Source: Iamia sp052038315
Lineage (GTDB): Bacteria > Actinomycetota > Acidimicrobiia > Acidimicrobiales > Iamiaceae
DNA: 10,126 nt
Assembly (NCBI GenBank): GCA_052038315.1
Contig: JBQGCF010000214.1
Coordinates: forward strand, 1 to 10,126
Reading direction: 5' to 3'
Of this stretch, positions 1 to 6,328 are shown one piece after another (positions within the stretch are counted from its first letter, which is position 1; the number at the start of each line of letters is the position of its first letter). Both the position numbers and the translations under genes were made by a program. The notes beneath the pieces are model-generated. The model saw only the letters and a program-made list of their open reading frames with translations. It did not search any database and was not told where the DNA came from.

Positions 1-285
1 ATCGGCGATCCCCGTGTCGAGCCGGGCCCGTCCGACCAGCTCGCTGACCTCCGCCCAGGTCTCCTGGTGGTAGGCGGCGGGGTCGGAGCGGATGCCGTCG
101 CCCCCGTCGTCGCACAGGGCGGCGGCCCGCTCGGTGGCCGCCGCGGCGAGGGTCGCCGACGGGGGCAGGTCCGGCCCGGTCGGCTCCGGGGGCACGCCCC
201 GGCCGTCGGCCGCGCCGGCCGACGAGCACGCCGCCAGTGCGACCGCCATCACCACCACCACGACCGCCCGCCCCATGGTCGTCAT
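1..285 (-). CDS. Putative lipoprotein, N-terminal part only (cut by window edge)
   Basis: This is the first 95 codons of a secreted lipoprotein; the rest lies beyond the left edge. It starts at ATG 285-283, and that ATG overlaps the TGA stop of the crotonase gene (284-282) as ATGA, which points to translational coupling. A second in-frame ATG lies three codons on. Residues 1-20 form a classic lipoprotein signal: a short n-region with Arg6, a Val-rich hydrophobic core (7-17) and the lipobox L17-A-A-C20, followed by SS. After Cys20 comes a Gly/Pro-rich spacer (about 21-45), then a more ordered Ala/Glu-rich part that begins PSATLAAAATERAAALCDD. It should be lipidated on Cys20 and held on the outer face of the membrane. 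I do not recognise the mature domain, so no function is assigned. The lipobox is directly visible; the coupling is inferred from the overlap. Confidence 0.72.
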   Translation of the reverse strand, partial: MTTMGRAVVVVVMAVALAACSSAGAADGRGVPPEPTGPDLPPSATLAAAATERAAALCDDGGDGIRSDPAAYHQETWAEVSELVGRARLDTGIAD

Positions 286-1031
286 CTCTGGCGGAGCGCC
301 GCCTGGCGGTAGGCGAGGAGCATCAGCTCGGCATCGCTCCAGGTGATCTCCTTGGGCACCATGGCGTTGGCGAGGGCGGCGCAGGCGGCCTTGGTCGAGG
401 CCAGCGCCAGCGGGTCCATCGACAGGAGCCGGGCGACGAGGGCCCGGGTCGCCCCGGCCAGCTCGTCGTCCGGGTGGACGTGGTTGAGGAAGCCCCAGCG
501 CTCGGCGTCGGCGGCGCCGAAGCGCTCGCAGGCCATGGCCAGCTCCTTGGTCCGGGCCGGGCCCAGCTCCCGCATCAGGCGGGGGAGGGCCTGCCAGGTG
601 AGGGGCAGGTCGAGCTCGACCTCGGGGATCGAGAACCAGGCCGACTCGGCGGCCAGCCGGAGGTCGCAGGCGCTGAGCAGCACGACGCCACCCCCGATGG
701 CCAGGCCGTTGGCCACCCCGATCGTGACCTGCGGGAGCCGGTCGATCATCTCGCAGGTCCGCCCGCCCAGGTGGGCCCGGGCCCGCCGGTCGACGTCGTT
801 GACGGGCTTGGTCGGGCGCCGGTCGCCGAGCTGGGCGCCGGCGGAGAAGGCCCGGCCCTCACCGGTGAGGACGACGACCCGGGCCTCGTGGTCGGTCTCC
901 AGATCGGCCAGCGCGGCCTGCAGCTCGTCGTGGAGGGCGATGTCGAGGGCGTTGAGCTTCTCCGGCCGGTCGAGGGTGAGCGTCACCAGCCCGTCCAGCT
1001 CCCCGTCCCGTTCGATCCGCACCCGGCCCAT
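282..1031 (-). CDS. Enoyl-CoA hydratase/isomerase family protein (crotonase fold)
   Basis: A 249-residue crotonase-superfamily protein of normal length (about 250-270). Family members act on acyl-CoA thioesters in the cytoplasm, most often hydrating enoyl-CoA in fatty-acid breakdown. Visible motifs are the N-terminal VTLTLDRPEKLNALD (16-30), the first oxyanion-hole segment AFSAGAQL (61-68), the second IGGG (112-115), the strand SACDLRLAAESAWFSIPEVEL (split here as 120-140), and LPRLMRELGPARTKEL (149-164). Of the two catalytic glutamates of rat mitochondrial hydratase, the second is kept (E137 in IPEVEL) but the first is valine (V117 in GGGVVLL). True hydratase activity is therefore doubtful; isomerase or another crotonase reaction is possible. 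I chose ATG 1031 because homology begins there and it sits 14 bp after the hydrolase stop. A GAGAG about 11 nt upstream is only a weak ribosome site. Its stop overlaps the next gene's start. Family confidence is high, substrate unknown. Confidence 0.9.
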   Translation of the reverse strand: MGRVRIERDGELDGLVTLTLDRPEKLNALDIALHDELQAALADLETDHEARVVVLTGEGRAFSAGAQLGDRRPTKPVNDVDRRARAHLGGRTCEMIDRLPQVTIGVANGLAIGGGVVLLSACDLRLAAESAWFSIPEVELDLPLTWQALPRLMRELGPARTKELAMACERFGAADAERWGFLNHVHPDDELAGATRALVARLLSMDPLALASTKAACAALANAMVPKEITWSDAELMLLAYRQAALRQR

Positions 1032-1045
1032 GGGCGGGCAGTCTC

Positions 1046-2572
1046 TCAGCGCTCGTACACCCGCACCCAGTCGACCTCGAGGTCGGCGTGCCCGCCCGGC
1101 GGGTCGTAGCCCCTGGCGATGGTGGCGGCGTCGGTCGACGGGGCGCCGACCCAGGCCGACAGGACGATGCGGTGCGCCCGGTCCGGGCCGAACGGGGTGG
1201 GGAAGGGGCCGTTGCTGTTGGTCCAACCGCCCTGGAGCACCATCACCTTGGTGCCGTTGGGGCTGACCGACCAGGCGCCGAAGCGGTCGAACTGCGCTGT
1301 CTGGACCCCGTCCTCGTAGAAGCGGATCTGCGTGCTCGTCGGGTCGCCCGGGACGGTGGGCTCCCACTCGACGGCGTAGGTGTGCCCCTCGGTCACGTCG
1401 TGGCCGGTGATCGGCACGTTCTGCATGCACTTCGGGTTGCACTCGTAGTTGAAGTGGATCGCCGGCTTGTAGCGGTGGATGTTGGGCTCGCTGGTCTTGC
1501 CGATGTACTCGAAGACGTCGAGCTCGGAGCCCATCGACCGGTTCCAGCCCGGGCCACCGTTGGCGTGGGTCCAGAACCCGCCCCACAGGTAGTTGCCGGT
1601 GGTGGTCCAGCGGGCCCGGGCCTCGAAGCGGCCCTGGGCCTGGGCGAACTTGCCCCACGTGTTGAGCCCGGCGCCGGTCTGGGCCTGGCCGCCCCTGCAG
1701 GCGCCGTTGGCCTTCTGGGTGCGGAGGACTACGATGCCGCCGCGCACCGAGACGTTGGAGGCCTTCGGGCAGGTCGAGGCCTTGGGCGACTCGACGCTGT
1801 TCCACGATCCGGCCTCGTCGTAGACGTTCCACTTGGCCGGGTCGATCGCCGTGCCGTCGAACTCGTCGGACCAGGCGAGGGTCCAGTCGTCGGGGTCCGT
1901 CGGCCGGGTGGTCGGCGTGGGGGTGGTGGTGGGCGGCGGGGTGGTGCCGGCGACGACCTCGAGGCGGGGGGCGACGCTCGTCGACGGGGCCCCCTCGGTC
2001 GAGGTGATCTCCAGCTCGTAGGGGCTGGTCGTGGTGACCGCCAGGTAGGCCCGGCCCTTGGTGACCTTCACACCGGTGAGGGGGATGCGGACCCGGGTGC
2101 CGGCGACGGTCGAGGTCAGGGTGCCGACCTGGGTGCCGAGGGCGGGCTGGGTCTGGAACGTGGTCGCGTTGGTGAACGAGCCGACGTTGTGGACGGCGAG
2201 GGCGAAGCCGGTGTGCTTCGGGGTGATCCCGAGCGTCGCCGACAGGGTCGTGGTGTCGGCGGCGGAGACCGGGAACGAGAGGTAGCCGATCTTGGTCTTG
2301 TCCGGGCTCCCCATGACCCGGAGGACGATGTCGTTGCCCCGGGTCGCCGTGGGCTGGGCCGAGTTGCTGAACGTGTCGATGTCTGCGGTGGTGATCCGGC
2401 TCGGCTGGGTCGTCGGCGTCGGCGGGGTGACCGGCGGGGTCGGGTCGCAGGCGGCCAGCCCGCCGGCGGCGAGGGCGACGCCGGTGACGAGGGCGGCGGC
2501 ACGACGGGCGGCGAGGCCGCGAGCGGCGACACGACGTGCGGCGAGGCGACGAGGTACGGCGAACGTGGGCAA
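1046..2572 (-). CDS. Family 16 glycoside hydrolase lipoprotein with CBM96/DNRLRE-like module
   Basis: A modular extracellular hydrolase, 508 residues from the chosen start. Residues 1-42 are an Arg/Ala-rich lipoprotein signal ending in the lipobox L39-A-A-C42. A Pro/Thr spacer (43-57) leads to a beta-rich domain (about 60-208; starts near DIDTFSNSA, ends APRLEVV) that resembles DNRLRE/CBM96 carbohydrate-binding modules. A Pro/Thr linker (209-226) leads to the GH16 catalytic domain (about 230-508). That domain shows the signature ELDVFE (350-355): E350 nucleophile, D352, E355 acid/base. The extra residue before the last Glu is the bulged form usual in laminarinase- and agarase-like members rather than lichenases. 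The end LEVDWVRVYER is typical. Four Cys (268, 292, 378, 382) could pair outside the cell. The likely substrate is a beta-glucan or galactan, by inference only. TTG 2572 is preferred because AGGAG lies 6 nt upstream; GTG 2638 would add 22 residues without a ribosome site. Confidence 0.88.
   Translation of the reverse strand: MPTFAVPRRLAARRVAARGLAARRAAALVTGVALAAGGLAACDPTPPVTPPTPTTQPSRITTADIDTFSNSAQPTATRGNDIVLRVMGSPDKTKIGYLSFPVSAADTTTLSATLGITPKHTGFALAVHNVGSFTNATTFQTQPALGTQVGTLTSTVAGTRVRIPLTGVKVTKGRAYLAVTTTSPYELEITSTEGAPSTSVAPRLEVVAGTTPPPTTTPTPTTRPTDPDDWTLAWSDEFDGTAIDPAKWNVYDEAGSWNSVESPKASTCPKASNVSVRGGIVVLRTQKANGACRGGQAQTGAGLNTWGKFAQAQGRFEARARWTTTGNYLWGGFWTHANGGPGWNRSMGSELDVFEYIGKTSEPNIHRYKPAIHFNYECNPKCMQNVPITGHDVTEGHTYAVEWEPTVPGDPTSTQIRFYEDGVQTAQFDRFGAWSVSPNGTKVMVLQGGWTNSNGPFPTPFGPDRAHRIVLSAWVGAPSTDAATIARGYDPPGGHADLEVDWVRVYER
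2493..2545 (-). repeat. Internal 30-bp-period duplication in the signal-peptide coding region
   Basis: Two 23-bp copies (2493-2515 and 2523-2545) match at 21 of 23 positions and are 30 bp apart, which is exactly ten codons. They encode LAARRVAARG (residues 10-19) and LAARRAAALV (20-29) of the hydrolase signal peptide. The duplication lengthens the positively charged n-region without changing frame. GC-rich low-complexity coding could also produce such similarity. Confidence 0.5.
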
Positions 2573-2691
2573 CGGAAGCTCCTGGGACTGCGCCGGGAGC
2601 TCATCCCCGGCCCCGACCCGTCCCTCGTCGGCGCTCACCGTGGCGACATGAGCGCGATCCGCCACTTTCCGCGAGATCTCCTCGCGGGTGC
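2573..2691 (-). other. Leader region between helicase stop and GH16 start, with inverted repeat
   Basis: This is 119 bp without a recognised gene. It holds an inverted repeat at 2631-2655, with arms GCGCTCA and TGAGCGC (7 bp, perfect) around 11 bases, then a GTG codon in frame with the hydrolase (2638), then the AGGAG site. The repeat has no T-rich tail, so it could be a weak terminator, an operator or chance. I see no convincing -35/-10 pair. Confidence 0.35.
2579..2583 (-). promoter_or_regulatory. Ribosome binding site that selects a TTG start for the GH16 gene
   Basis: AGGAG on the minus strand (2583-2579) is followed by six bases and then TTG 2572-2570. This is better spaced than anything before the alternative GTG at 2638, so it decides the start. 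It also leaves a signal peptide of ordinary length (42 residues to the lipobox Cys rather than 64). Confidence 0.55.
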
Positions 2692-5220
2692 TCAGCCCTC
2701 GGCCAGGGCGATGACGTGGACGACCGGCTCGCCGGCCTCGTCGGATGCCGCCAGGTCGACGCTGGCGCGGATGCGCCAGCCGTGCTCGCCGTCGGGGTCG
2801 GCGAGGATCTGCTGCAGGTCCCAGCGGTCGGGGTGCTCCTCGACGACGAGCATCCGGGCGCTGCGGGCGTCGCCGTCGATCCCGATCGACCGGTGGGCGG
2901 CGTAGTAGCCCTGCGCCTCCTGGTGCCAGCGGTCGGCGGTCCACCCGTCGTCGCCGTCGAGCTCGCCCAGCGCGGTCCACCGCTGGGCCGCCAGCAGCTC
3001 GACCCGCCGGAACAGGGCGTTGCGGACCAGCACCGCGAAGGCGCGGCGGTTGCGGGTGAGGGGCGGCGGCTCGGCGAGCGCGGCGGTCGTCGTCGGGGCC
3101 CCCTCGGCCAGCTCGGTCGGGTGCATCAGCGACTCCCACTCGTCGAGCAGGCTCGAGTCCGTCTGGCGGACGACCTCGCCCAGCCACTCGGTGATGTCGA
3201 CCAGGTCCTCGGTCTTGTCGTCCTCGGGGATGGTCTTGACCAGGGCCTTGTAGGCGTCGGTGAGGTAGCGCAGCACCAGCCCCTCGCTGCGGGCCAGGCC
3301 GTGGTGGCGCACGTAGTCGCCGAAGCCCATGGCCCGCTCGAACATCTCCCGCACGACCGACTTGGGGCGCAGCGGGGTGTCGGCCACCCACGGGTGGGCC
3401 TCGCGGTAGACGCCGAACATGGGCACGAGCAGCTCGGCCAGCGGCTTGGGGTGCTCGATCGTCTCCAGCTCGTCCATCCGCTGCTCGTACTCCATGCCCT
3501 CGGCCTTCATCCGGGTCATGGCTGCGTCCCGGGCCGCCTTGCGCTGGGCCTGGATGACCGGCCTCGGGTCCTCCAGCACGCTCTCGATCACGCTGACCAC
3601 ATCGAGGGCGTGGTCCTCGGACTCGGGGTCGAGCAGCTCGAGGGCGGCCAGGGCGAAGGGGGCGAGCGGCTGGTCGAGGGCGAAGTTGGGCTGGAGCTCG
3701 ACGGTGACCCGCACCGTGCGGCCCTTCTCGTCGGGCTCGGGCAGCTCCTCGACCACACCGCCCTCGATCAGCGACGCCTCGATCTCGGCCGCCCGGGCCC
3801 GGTGCGCCTCCTTGTCCGCCTCCGACTCGTAGGAGCTGTCGATCAGCCGCTGCAGCGCGGCGCGGCCGTCACCGGGCCGGTCGAGCACGTTGATCAGCAT
3901 CGAGTGGGTGACCTTCAGGTGGCTCGTCAGCGGCTCGGGGTCGGCGGCCACCAACCGGTCGAAGGTCGGCTCGCCCCAGCTGACCGTGCCCTCCGGGGGC
4001 TTCTTCTTGACGATCTTGCGGAGCTTCTTGGGGTCGTCGCCGGCCTTGGCCACCATGCGGGCGTTGTCGATGGCGTGCTCGGGGGCCATGACGACGACCC
4101 GGCCCATCGTGTCGTAGCCGGCCCGCCCGGCCCGCCCGCCGATCTGGTGGAACTCCCGGGCGGTCAGCAGCCGGGTCTGGACGCCGTCGTACTTCGAGAG
4201 CGACGTGATCAGCACCGTGCGGATCGGGACGTTGAGCCCCACCCCGAGGGTGGCGGTCCCGCAGATGACCTTGAGCATCCCGGTCTGGGCCAGCCGCTCG
4301 ACCAGCCGCCGGTACTTGGGGAGCATCCCGGCGTGGTGGACGCCGATGCCGTTGCGCACGAAGCGGCCCAGCGTGCGGCCGAAGCCGGCGCCGAAGCGGA
4401 AGTCGCCGATCTCGGCGGCGATGGCGTCCTTCTCCTCCCGGGTGGCCAGCTTGAGGCTCATCAGGGCCTGGGCCCGCTCGGCCGCGCCGGCCTGGGTCGG
4501 GTGGACGATGTAGACGGGGGCGCCGTCGGTCGCCAGGAGCTCCTCGATCGTCTCGACGATGGGCGCCAGGCGGAACTCGTGGACGAGCGGCACCGGCCGG
4601 GTGCCCGATCGGACGACGGCGACCGGCCGCTGCGTCCGCGCCTCCAGGTCGTCGACGAACCGGGTGACGTCGCCGAGCGTGGCCGACATCAGCACGTGCT
4701 GGGTCTCGGTCAGCTCGAGCAGCGGGGCCTGCCACGCCCAGCCCCGCTCGGGATCGGCGATGTAGTGGAACTCGTCCATCACCACCTGGCCGATCGGTGC
4801 CGCCGAGCCGTACCGCAGGGCCATGTTGGCCACGATCTCGGCCGTGCAGCAGATGATCGGCGCATCGGCGTTGACCGCGGCGTCGCCGGTCATCATCCCG
4901 ACCCGCTCGGCCCCGAACGTCGCCGTCAGGTCGAAGAACTTCTCCGAGACGAGCGCCTTGATCGGCGCCGTGTAGAAGGTCCGCTGGCCCCGGGCGACGG
5001 CGGCGAGGTGGGCGGCCGTGGCGATCAGGCTCTTCCCCGACCCGGTCGGCGTGTTGACGATGACGTGGGCGCCGGTCACCACCTCCAGGAGCGCCTCCTC
5101 CTGCGCCGGGTAGAGGCTGAGCCCACGGTCCTCGACCCACCCCACGAACGCATCGACGACCGCGTCCTCGTCCCCACCCACCGGTATCCGATCCCCGAGG
5201 TTCGTGATCCCCTCGCTCAC
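2692..5220 (-). CDS. DExH-box RNA/DNA helicase, Ski2-like, with C-terminal DUF3516
   Basis: An 842-residue superfamily 2 helicase, cytoplasmic by appearance. The motor is intact: Q-motif-like YPAQEEAL (37-44), Walker A TPTGSGKS (57-64), motif Ia TAPIKALVSEKF (84-95), Walker B DEFH (149-152), motif III SAT (179-181), the VHHAGMLPKYR segment (294-304) typical of Ski2-like enzymes, GTATLGVGLNVP (321-332) and motif VI QIGGRAGRAG (359-368). From about residue 380 to the end it matches my knowledge of DUF3516, a region of unknown function attached to actinobacterial helicases of this size. Substrate (RNA or DNA) and role are unsettled; RNA processing or turnover is possible by analogy with Ski2/Mtr4, but that is inference. 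The start is GTG 5220-5218, with AGGAGG (5233-5228) 7 nt upstream. The GTG overlaps the stop of a 13-codon open frame made by the upstream 38-bp repeat, so translation may be coupled to the PH-domain gene. Confidence 0.93.
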   Translation of the reverse strand: MSEGITNLGDRIPVGGDEDAVVDAFVGWVEDRGLSLYPAQEEALLEVVTGAHVIVNTPTGSGKSLIATAAHLAAVARGQRTFYTAPIKALVSEKFFDLTATFGAERVGMMTGDAAVNADAPIICCTAEIVANMALRYGSAAPIGQVVMDEFHYIADPERGWAWQAPLLELTETQHVLMSATLGDVTRFVDDLEARTQRPVAVVRSGTRPVPLVHEFRLAPIVETIEELLATDGAPVYIVHPTQAGAAERAQALMSLKLATREEKDAIAAEIGDFRFGAGFGRTLGRFVRNGIGVHHAGMLPKYRRLVERLAQTGMLKVICGTATLGVGLNVPIRTVLITSLSKYDGVQTRLLTAREFHQIGGRAGRAGYDTMGRVVVMAPEHAIDNARMVAKAGDDPKKLRKIVKKKPPEGTVSWGEPTFDRLVAADPEPLTSHLKVTHSMLINVLDRPGDGRAALQRLIDSSYESEADKEAHRARAAEIEASLIEGGVVEELPEPDEKGRTVRVTVELQPNFALDQPLAPFALAALELLDPESEDHALDVVSVIESVLEDPRPVIQAQRKAARDAAMTRMKAEGMEYEQRMDELETIEHPKPLAELLVPMFGVYREAHPWVADTPLRPKSVVREMFERAMGFGDYVRHHGLARSEGLVLRYLTDAYKALVKTIPEDDKTEDLVDITEWLGEVVRQTDSSLLDEWESLMHPTELAEGAPTTTAALAEPPPLTRNRRAFAVLVRNALFRRVELLAAQRWTALGELDGDDGWTADRWHQEAQGYYAAHRSIGIDGDARSARMLVVEEHPDRWDLQQILADPDGEHGWRIRASVDLAASDEAGEPVVHVIALAEG

Positions 5221-5258
5221 GCCTGGGCCTCCTGCGTCGCTGCTCGGTCGCCGCTCAC
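5217..5258 (-). other. Candidate 13-residue micro-ORF 2 overlapping the helicase start
   Basis: GTG 5258 to TGA 5217 reads MSGDRAATQEAQA, sharing its first seven residues with micro-ORF 1. GGAGG sits 7 nt before its GTG, a better ribosome site than that of micro-ORF 1. Its TGA overlaps the helicase GTG (5220), so if it is translated it could act as a short leader or coupler for the helicase. Confidence 0.33.
5228..5233 (-). promoter_or_regulatory. Strong ribosome binding site of the helicase gene
   Basis: AGGAGG on the minus strand is followed by CCCAGGC and GTG 5220. The 7-nt spacing is near ideal and supports GTG as the helicase start. A related GGAGG with the same 7-nt spacing precedes GTG 5258 in the neighbouring repeat copy. 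Confidence 0.7.
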
Positions 5259-5296
5259 GTCTCGCCCTCCGGCACCGCTGCTCGGTCGCCGCTCAC
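5255..5296 (-). other. Candidate 13-residue micro-ORF 1 in the tandem repeat
   Basis: GTG 5296 to TGA 5255 reads MSGDRAAVPEGET. Its GTG overlaps the TGA of the PH-domain gene (GTGA), and its own TGA overlaps GTG 5258 of the next micro-ORF. A G-rich stretch (CAGGGGG) lies upstream. It may be a by-product of the duplication, or it may pass ribosomes along the junction. There is no evidence that the peptide itself has a function. Confidence 0.3.
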
Positions 5297-5826
5297 GCCT
5301 CGGCCCCCTGGCGCTCCCGGGCCTCCTCGGTCAGCCGTTCGGCCACGGCATCGGCGAAGCCGGCCACCCCGGTGGTCACCGAGCGGCGGGTGCGGCTGAT
5401 GCTGTGCAGGATCGGCCCCCGACCCTCGGGCACGAGGATGCGGAGGCCGTCGTAGCCGGCGACCACGCCCACGACGTCGGACCACGGCACGAACCGGCTG
5501 CGGGTGAAGCCCACGACGGTCATCCCCTCGGCGTCGACGTCGAGCCGCATCACCGCGGCGCGGGCGTACAGCCAGCACCCGAAGATCCCGCCGGCGCCGA
5601 GGCCCAGGGCCAGGCCGAGGTCGTCGAGTGCGCTGATCGCCAGGGTGCACAGCACCAGCGGCCACAGGATCGCCCTGGCCGCGCAGATCACGGTCTGGCC
5701 GCTGCTGCGGATGGTGCGACCCTCGACGTCGCCGATCGACGCCGAGGTGACGGGTGAGGTCGCCGTACGACGGGGCCGGGCCGGCCCCCGCTCAGGCGAC
5801 CCGGACCGCGACGTCGATGTTGCCAC
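5293..5826 (-). CDS. Small membrane protein with bacterial PH domain (bPH6/Cfp6-like)
   Basis: Up to 177 residues. Two hydrophobic segments sit near residues 46-66 (starting VICAARAILWPLVL) and 70-92 (LGLALGLGAGGIFGCWLYA), followed by a beta-rich region 93-150 (MRLDVDAEGMTVVGFTRSR, then FVPWSDVVGVV with the family's central Trp at 115). This hairpin-plus-PH layout is that of the actinobacterial bPH6 group, which includes M. tuberculosis Cfp6 (Rv3004). The molecular role of the family is not established; membrane-associated ligand or protein binding is a guess. The start is uncertain. GTG 5826 overlaps the end of ohr by 35 bp and has no ribosome site; GTG 5691 (132 residues) also lacks one and would begin inside the first membrane segment. 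The stop at 5293 overlaps a GTG in the 38-bp repeat that leads to the helicase. Confidence 0.72.
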   Translation of the reverse strand: MATSTSRSGSPERGPARPRRTATSPVTSASIGDVEGRTIRSSGQTVICAARAILWPLVLCTLAISALDDLGLALGLGAGGIFGCWLYARAAVMRLDVDAEGMTVVGFTRSRFVPWSDVVGVVAGYDGLRILVPEGRGPILHSISRTRRSVTTGVAGFADAVAERLTEEARERQGAEA

Positions 5827-6211
5827 GGGTGGCGTTCGAGTAGGGGCAGATCTCGTGGGCCCGGTTGATGACCGTGTGGGCCGCGGTGTGGTCCGTGGCC
5901 ATGGGCATGGCGACCTCGATCTCGACCTTGAGCCCGAAGCGGCCGTCGTCGTAGGTGCCCAGGCCGACGTGGGCGGTGACCGAGCTGCCCTCGACCATCT
6001 CGGTGTGGCGACCGGCGGCCACCTTCAGGGCGGAGTGGAAGCAGGCCGCCCACCCGGCGGCGAAGAGCTGCTCGGGGTTGGTGGCGCCGCCGGGGCCGCC
6101 CATCTCCGGGGGCATGCGCACGTCGAGGTCGAGGACGCCGTCGTGGCTGGCGGTGTGGCCGTTGCGGCCGTCGCCGGTGGCCGTGGCGTGGGCGGTGTAG
6201 AGGACCTGCAT
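5792..6211 (-). CDS. ohr: Organic hydroperoxide reductase Ohr (OsmC superfamily)
   Basis: A 139-residue thiol peroxidase that reduces organic and fatty-acid hydroperoxides in the cytoplasm; known Ohr enzymes take electrons from lipoylated proteins. Both signature cysteines are present: C57 in NPEQLFAAGWAACFHSAL (45-62) and C122 in CPYSNATRGNIDV (122-134). R16 (GRNGH) and E47 (NPEQL) fit the catalytic Arg and Glu of characterised Ohr proteins. The second Cys context CPYS-ATRGN separates Ohr from OsmC. The start is ATG 6211 with AGGAG (6223-6219) spaced 7 nt; the length is typical. It is the first gene of the minus-strand run and diverges from the YczE-like gene across 129 bp. No ohrR repressor gene is next to it in the window, so control by OhrR cannot be claimed. 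The gene is intact and well conserved. Confidence 0.96.
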   Translation of the reverse strand: MQVLYTAHATATGDGRNGHTASHDGVLDLDVRMPPEMGGPGGATNPEQLFAAGWAACFHSALKVAAGRHTEMVEGSSVTAHVGLGTYDDGRFGLKVEIEVAMPMATDHTAAHTVINRAHEICPYSNATRGNIDVAVRVA

Positions 6212-6221
6212 CGGCGGTCTC

Positions 6222-6269
6222 CTGGATGGGTCGGGGGCTCCCATGCTGGATGGGTCGGGGGAGCCCCAT
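6222..6269. repeat. 16-bp perfect direct repeat with inverted flanks upstream of ohr
   Basis: The unit ctggatgggtcggggg occurs at 6222-6237 and 6246-6261, each followed by a C-rich end reaching CCCAT (ctcccat, then agccccat). The period is 24 bp. It lies within the ohr leader and overlaps the edge of its ribosome site, so it could affect mRNA folding or protein binding. Confidence 0.7.
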
Positions 6270-6328
6270 CCTGCCGGTTCGGGCCAAGGTCGGGGCCAAT
6301 GGGCGCCTCTCGGCCGGCGGCACGTCCG

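Larger units (their letters stand above)
5215..5297. repeat. 38-bp tandem repeat spanning the PH-gene stop to the helicase start
   Basis: Copies at 5215-5252 and 5253-5290 match at 32 of 38 positions, and a third copy begins at 5291 with gctcacg. The longest perfect match is 22 bp (5238-5259 against 5276-5297). Read on the minus strand, each unit carries a purine-rich ribosome-site-like segment and a GTGAGC. The copied piece is therefore a translation-start junction. The unit is not a multiple of three, so each copy changes frame, and each GTG also closes the preceding frame with TGA. The likely origin is tandem duplication of the intergenic junction. Confidence 0.85.

Noticed and set aside
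241..270. Run of five histidines in a plus-strand frame
   Set aside because: It is the antisense of the Val-rich core of the lipoprotein signal peptide, not a metal-binding protein or a cloning tag.
1032..1832. Upstream extension of the crotonase frame to 1832
   Set aside because: The added residues are Arg/Pro/Gly-rich shadow of the GH16 gene; crotonase similarity starts at ATG 1031.
1088..2905. Long plus-strand open frame opposite the GH16 gene
   Set aside because: It is a shadow frame with no recognisable domain, while the minus strand carries a complete GH16 signature and lipoprotein signal.
2573..3391. Upstream extension of the GH16 frame to 3391
   Set aside because: It runs antiparallel to nothing conserved and overlaps the helicase's 3' part in another frame; a lipoprotein signal must be N-terminal, so the start lies near 2572 or 2638.
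5215..5297. 38-bp repeat considered as a CRISPR remnant
   Set aside because: The copies are directly tandem with no spacers, and there are no cas genes; the unit coincides with a gene start.
2536..5757. A 1073-codon open frame on the plus strand
   Set aside because: It lies antisense to the helicase and PH genes. Its protein is a low-complexity Gly/Val/Asp/Arg/Leu mixture with no motif, as expected when high third-position GC removes stops from the opposite strand.
6222..6299. Divergent-region repeats considered as phage attachment or insertion-sequence ends
   Set aside because: There is no integrase, transposase, tRNA gene or target-site duplication nearby, and both flanking genes are intact.
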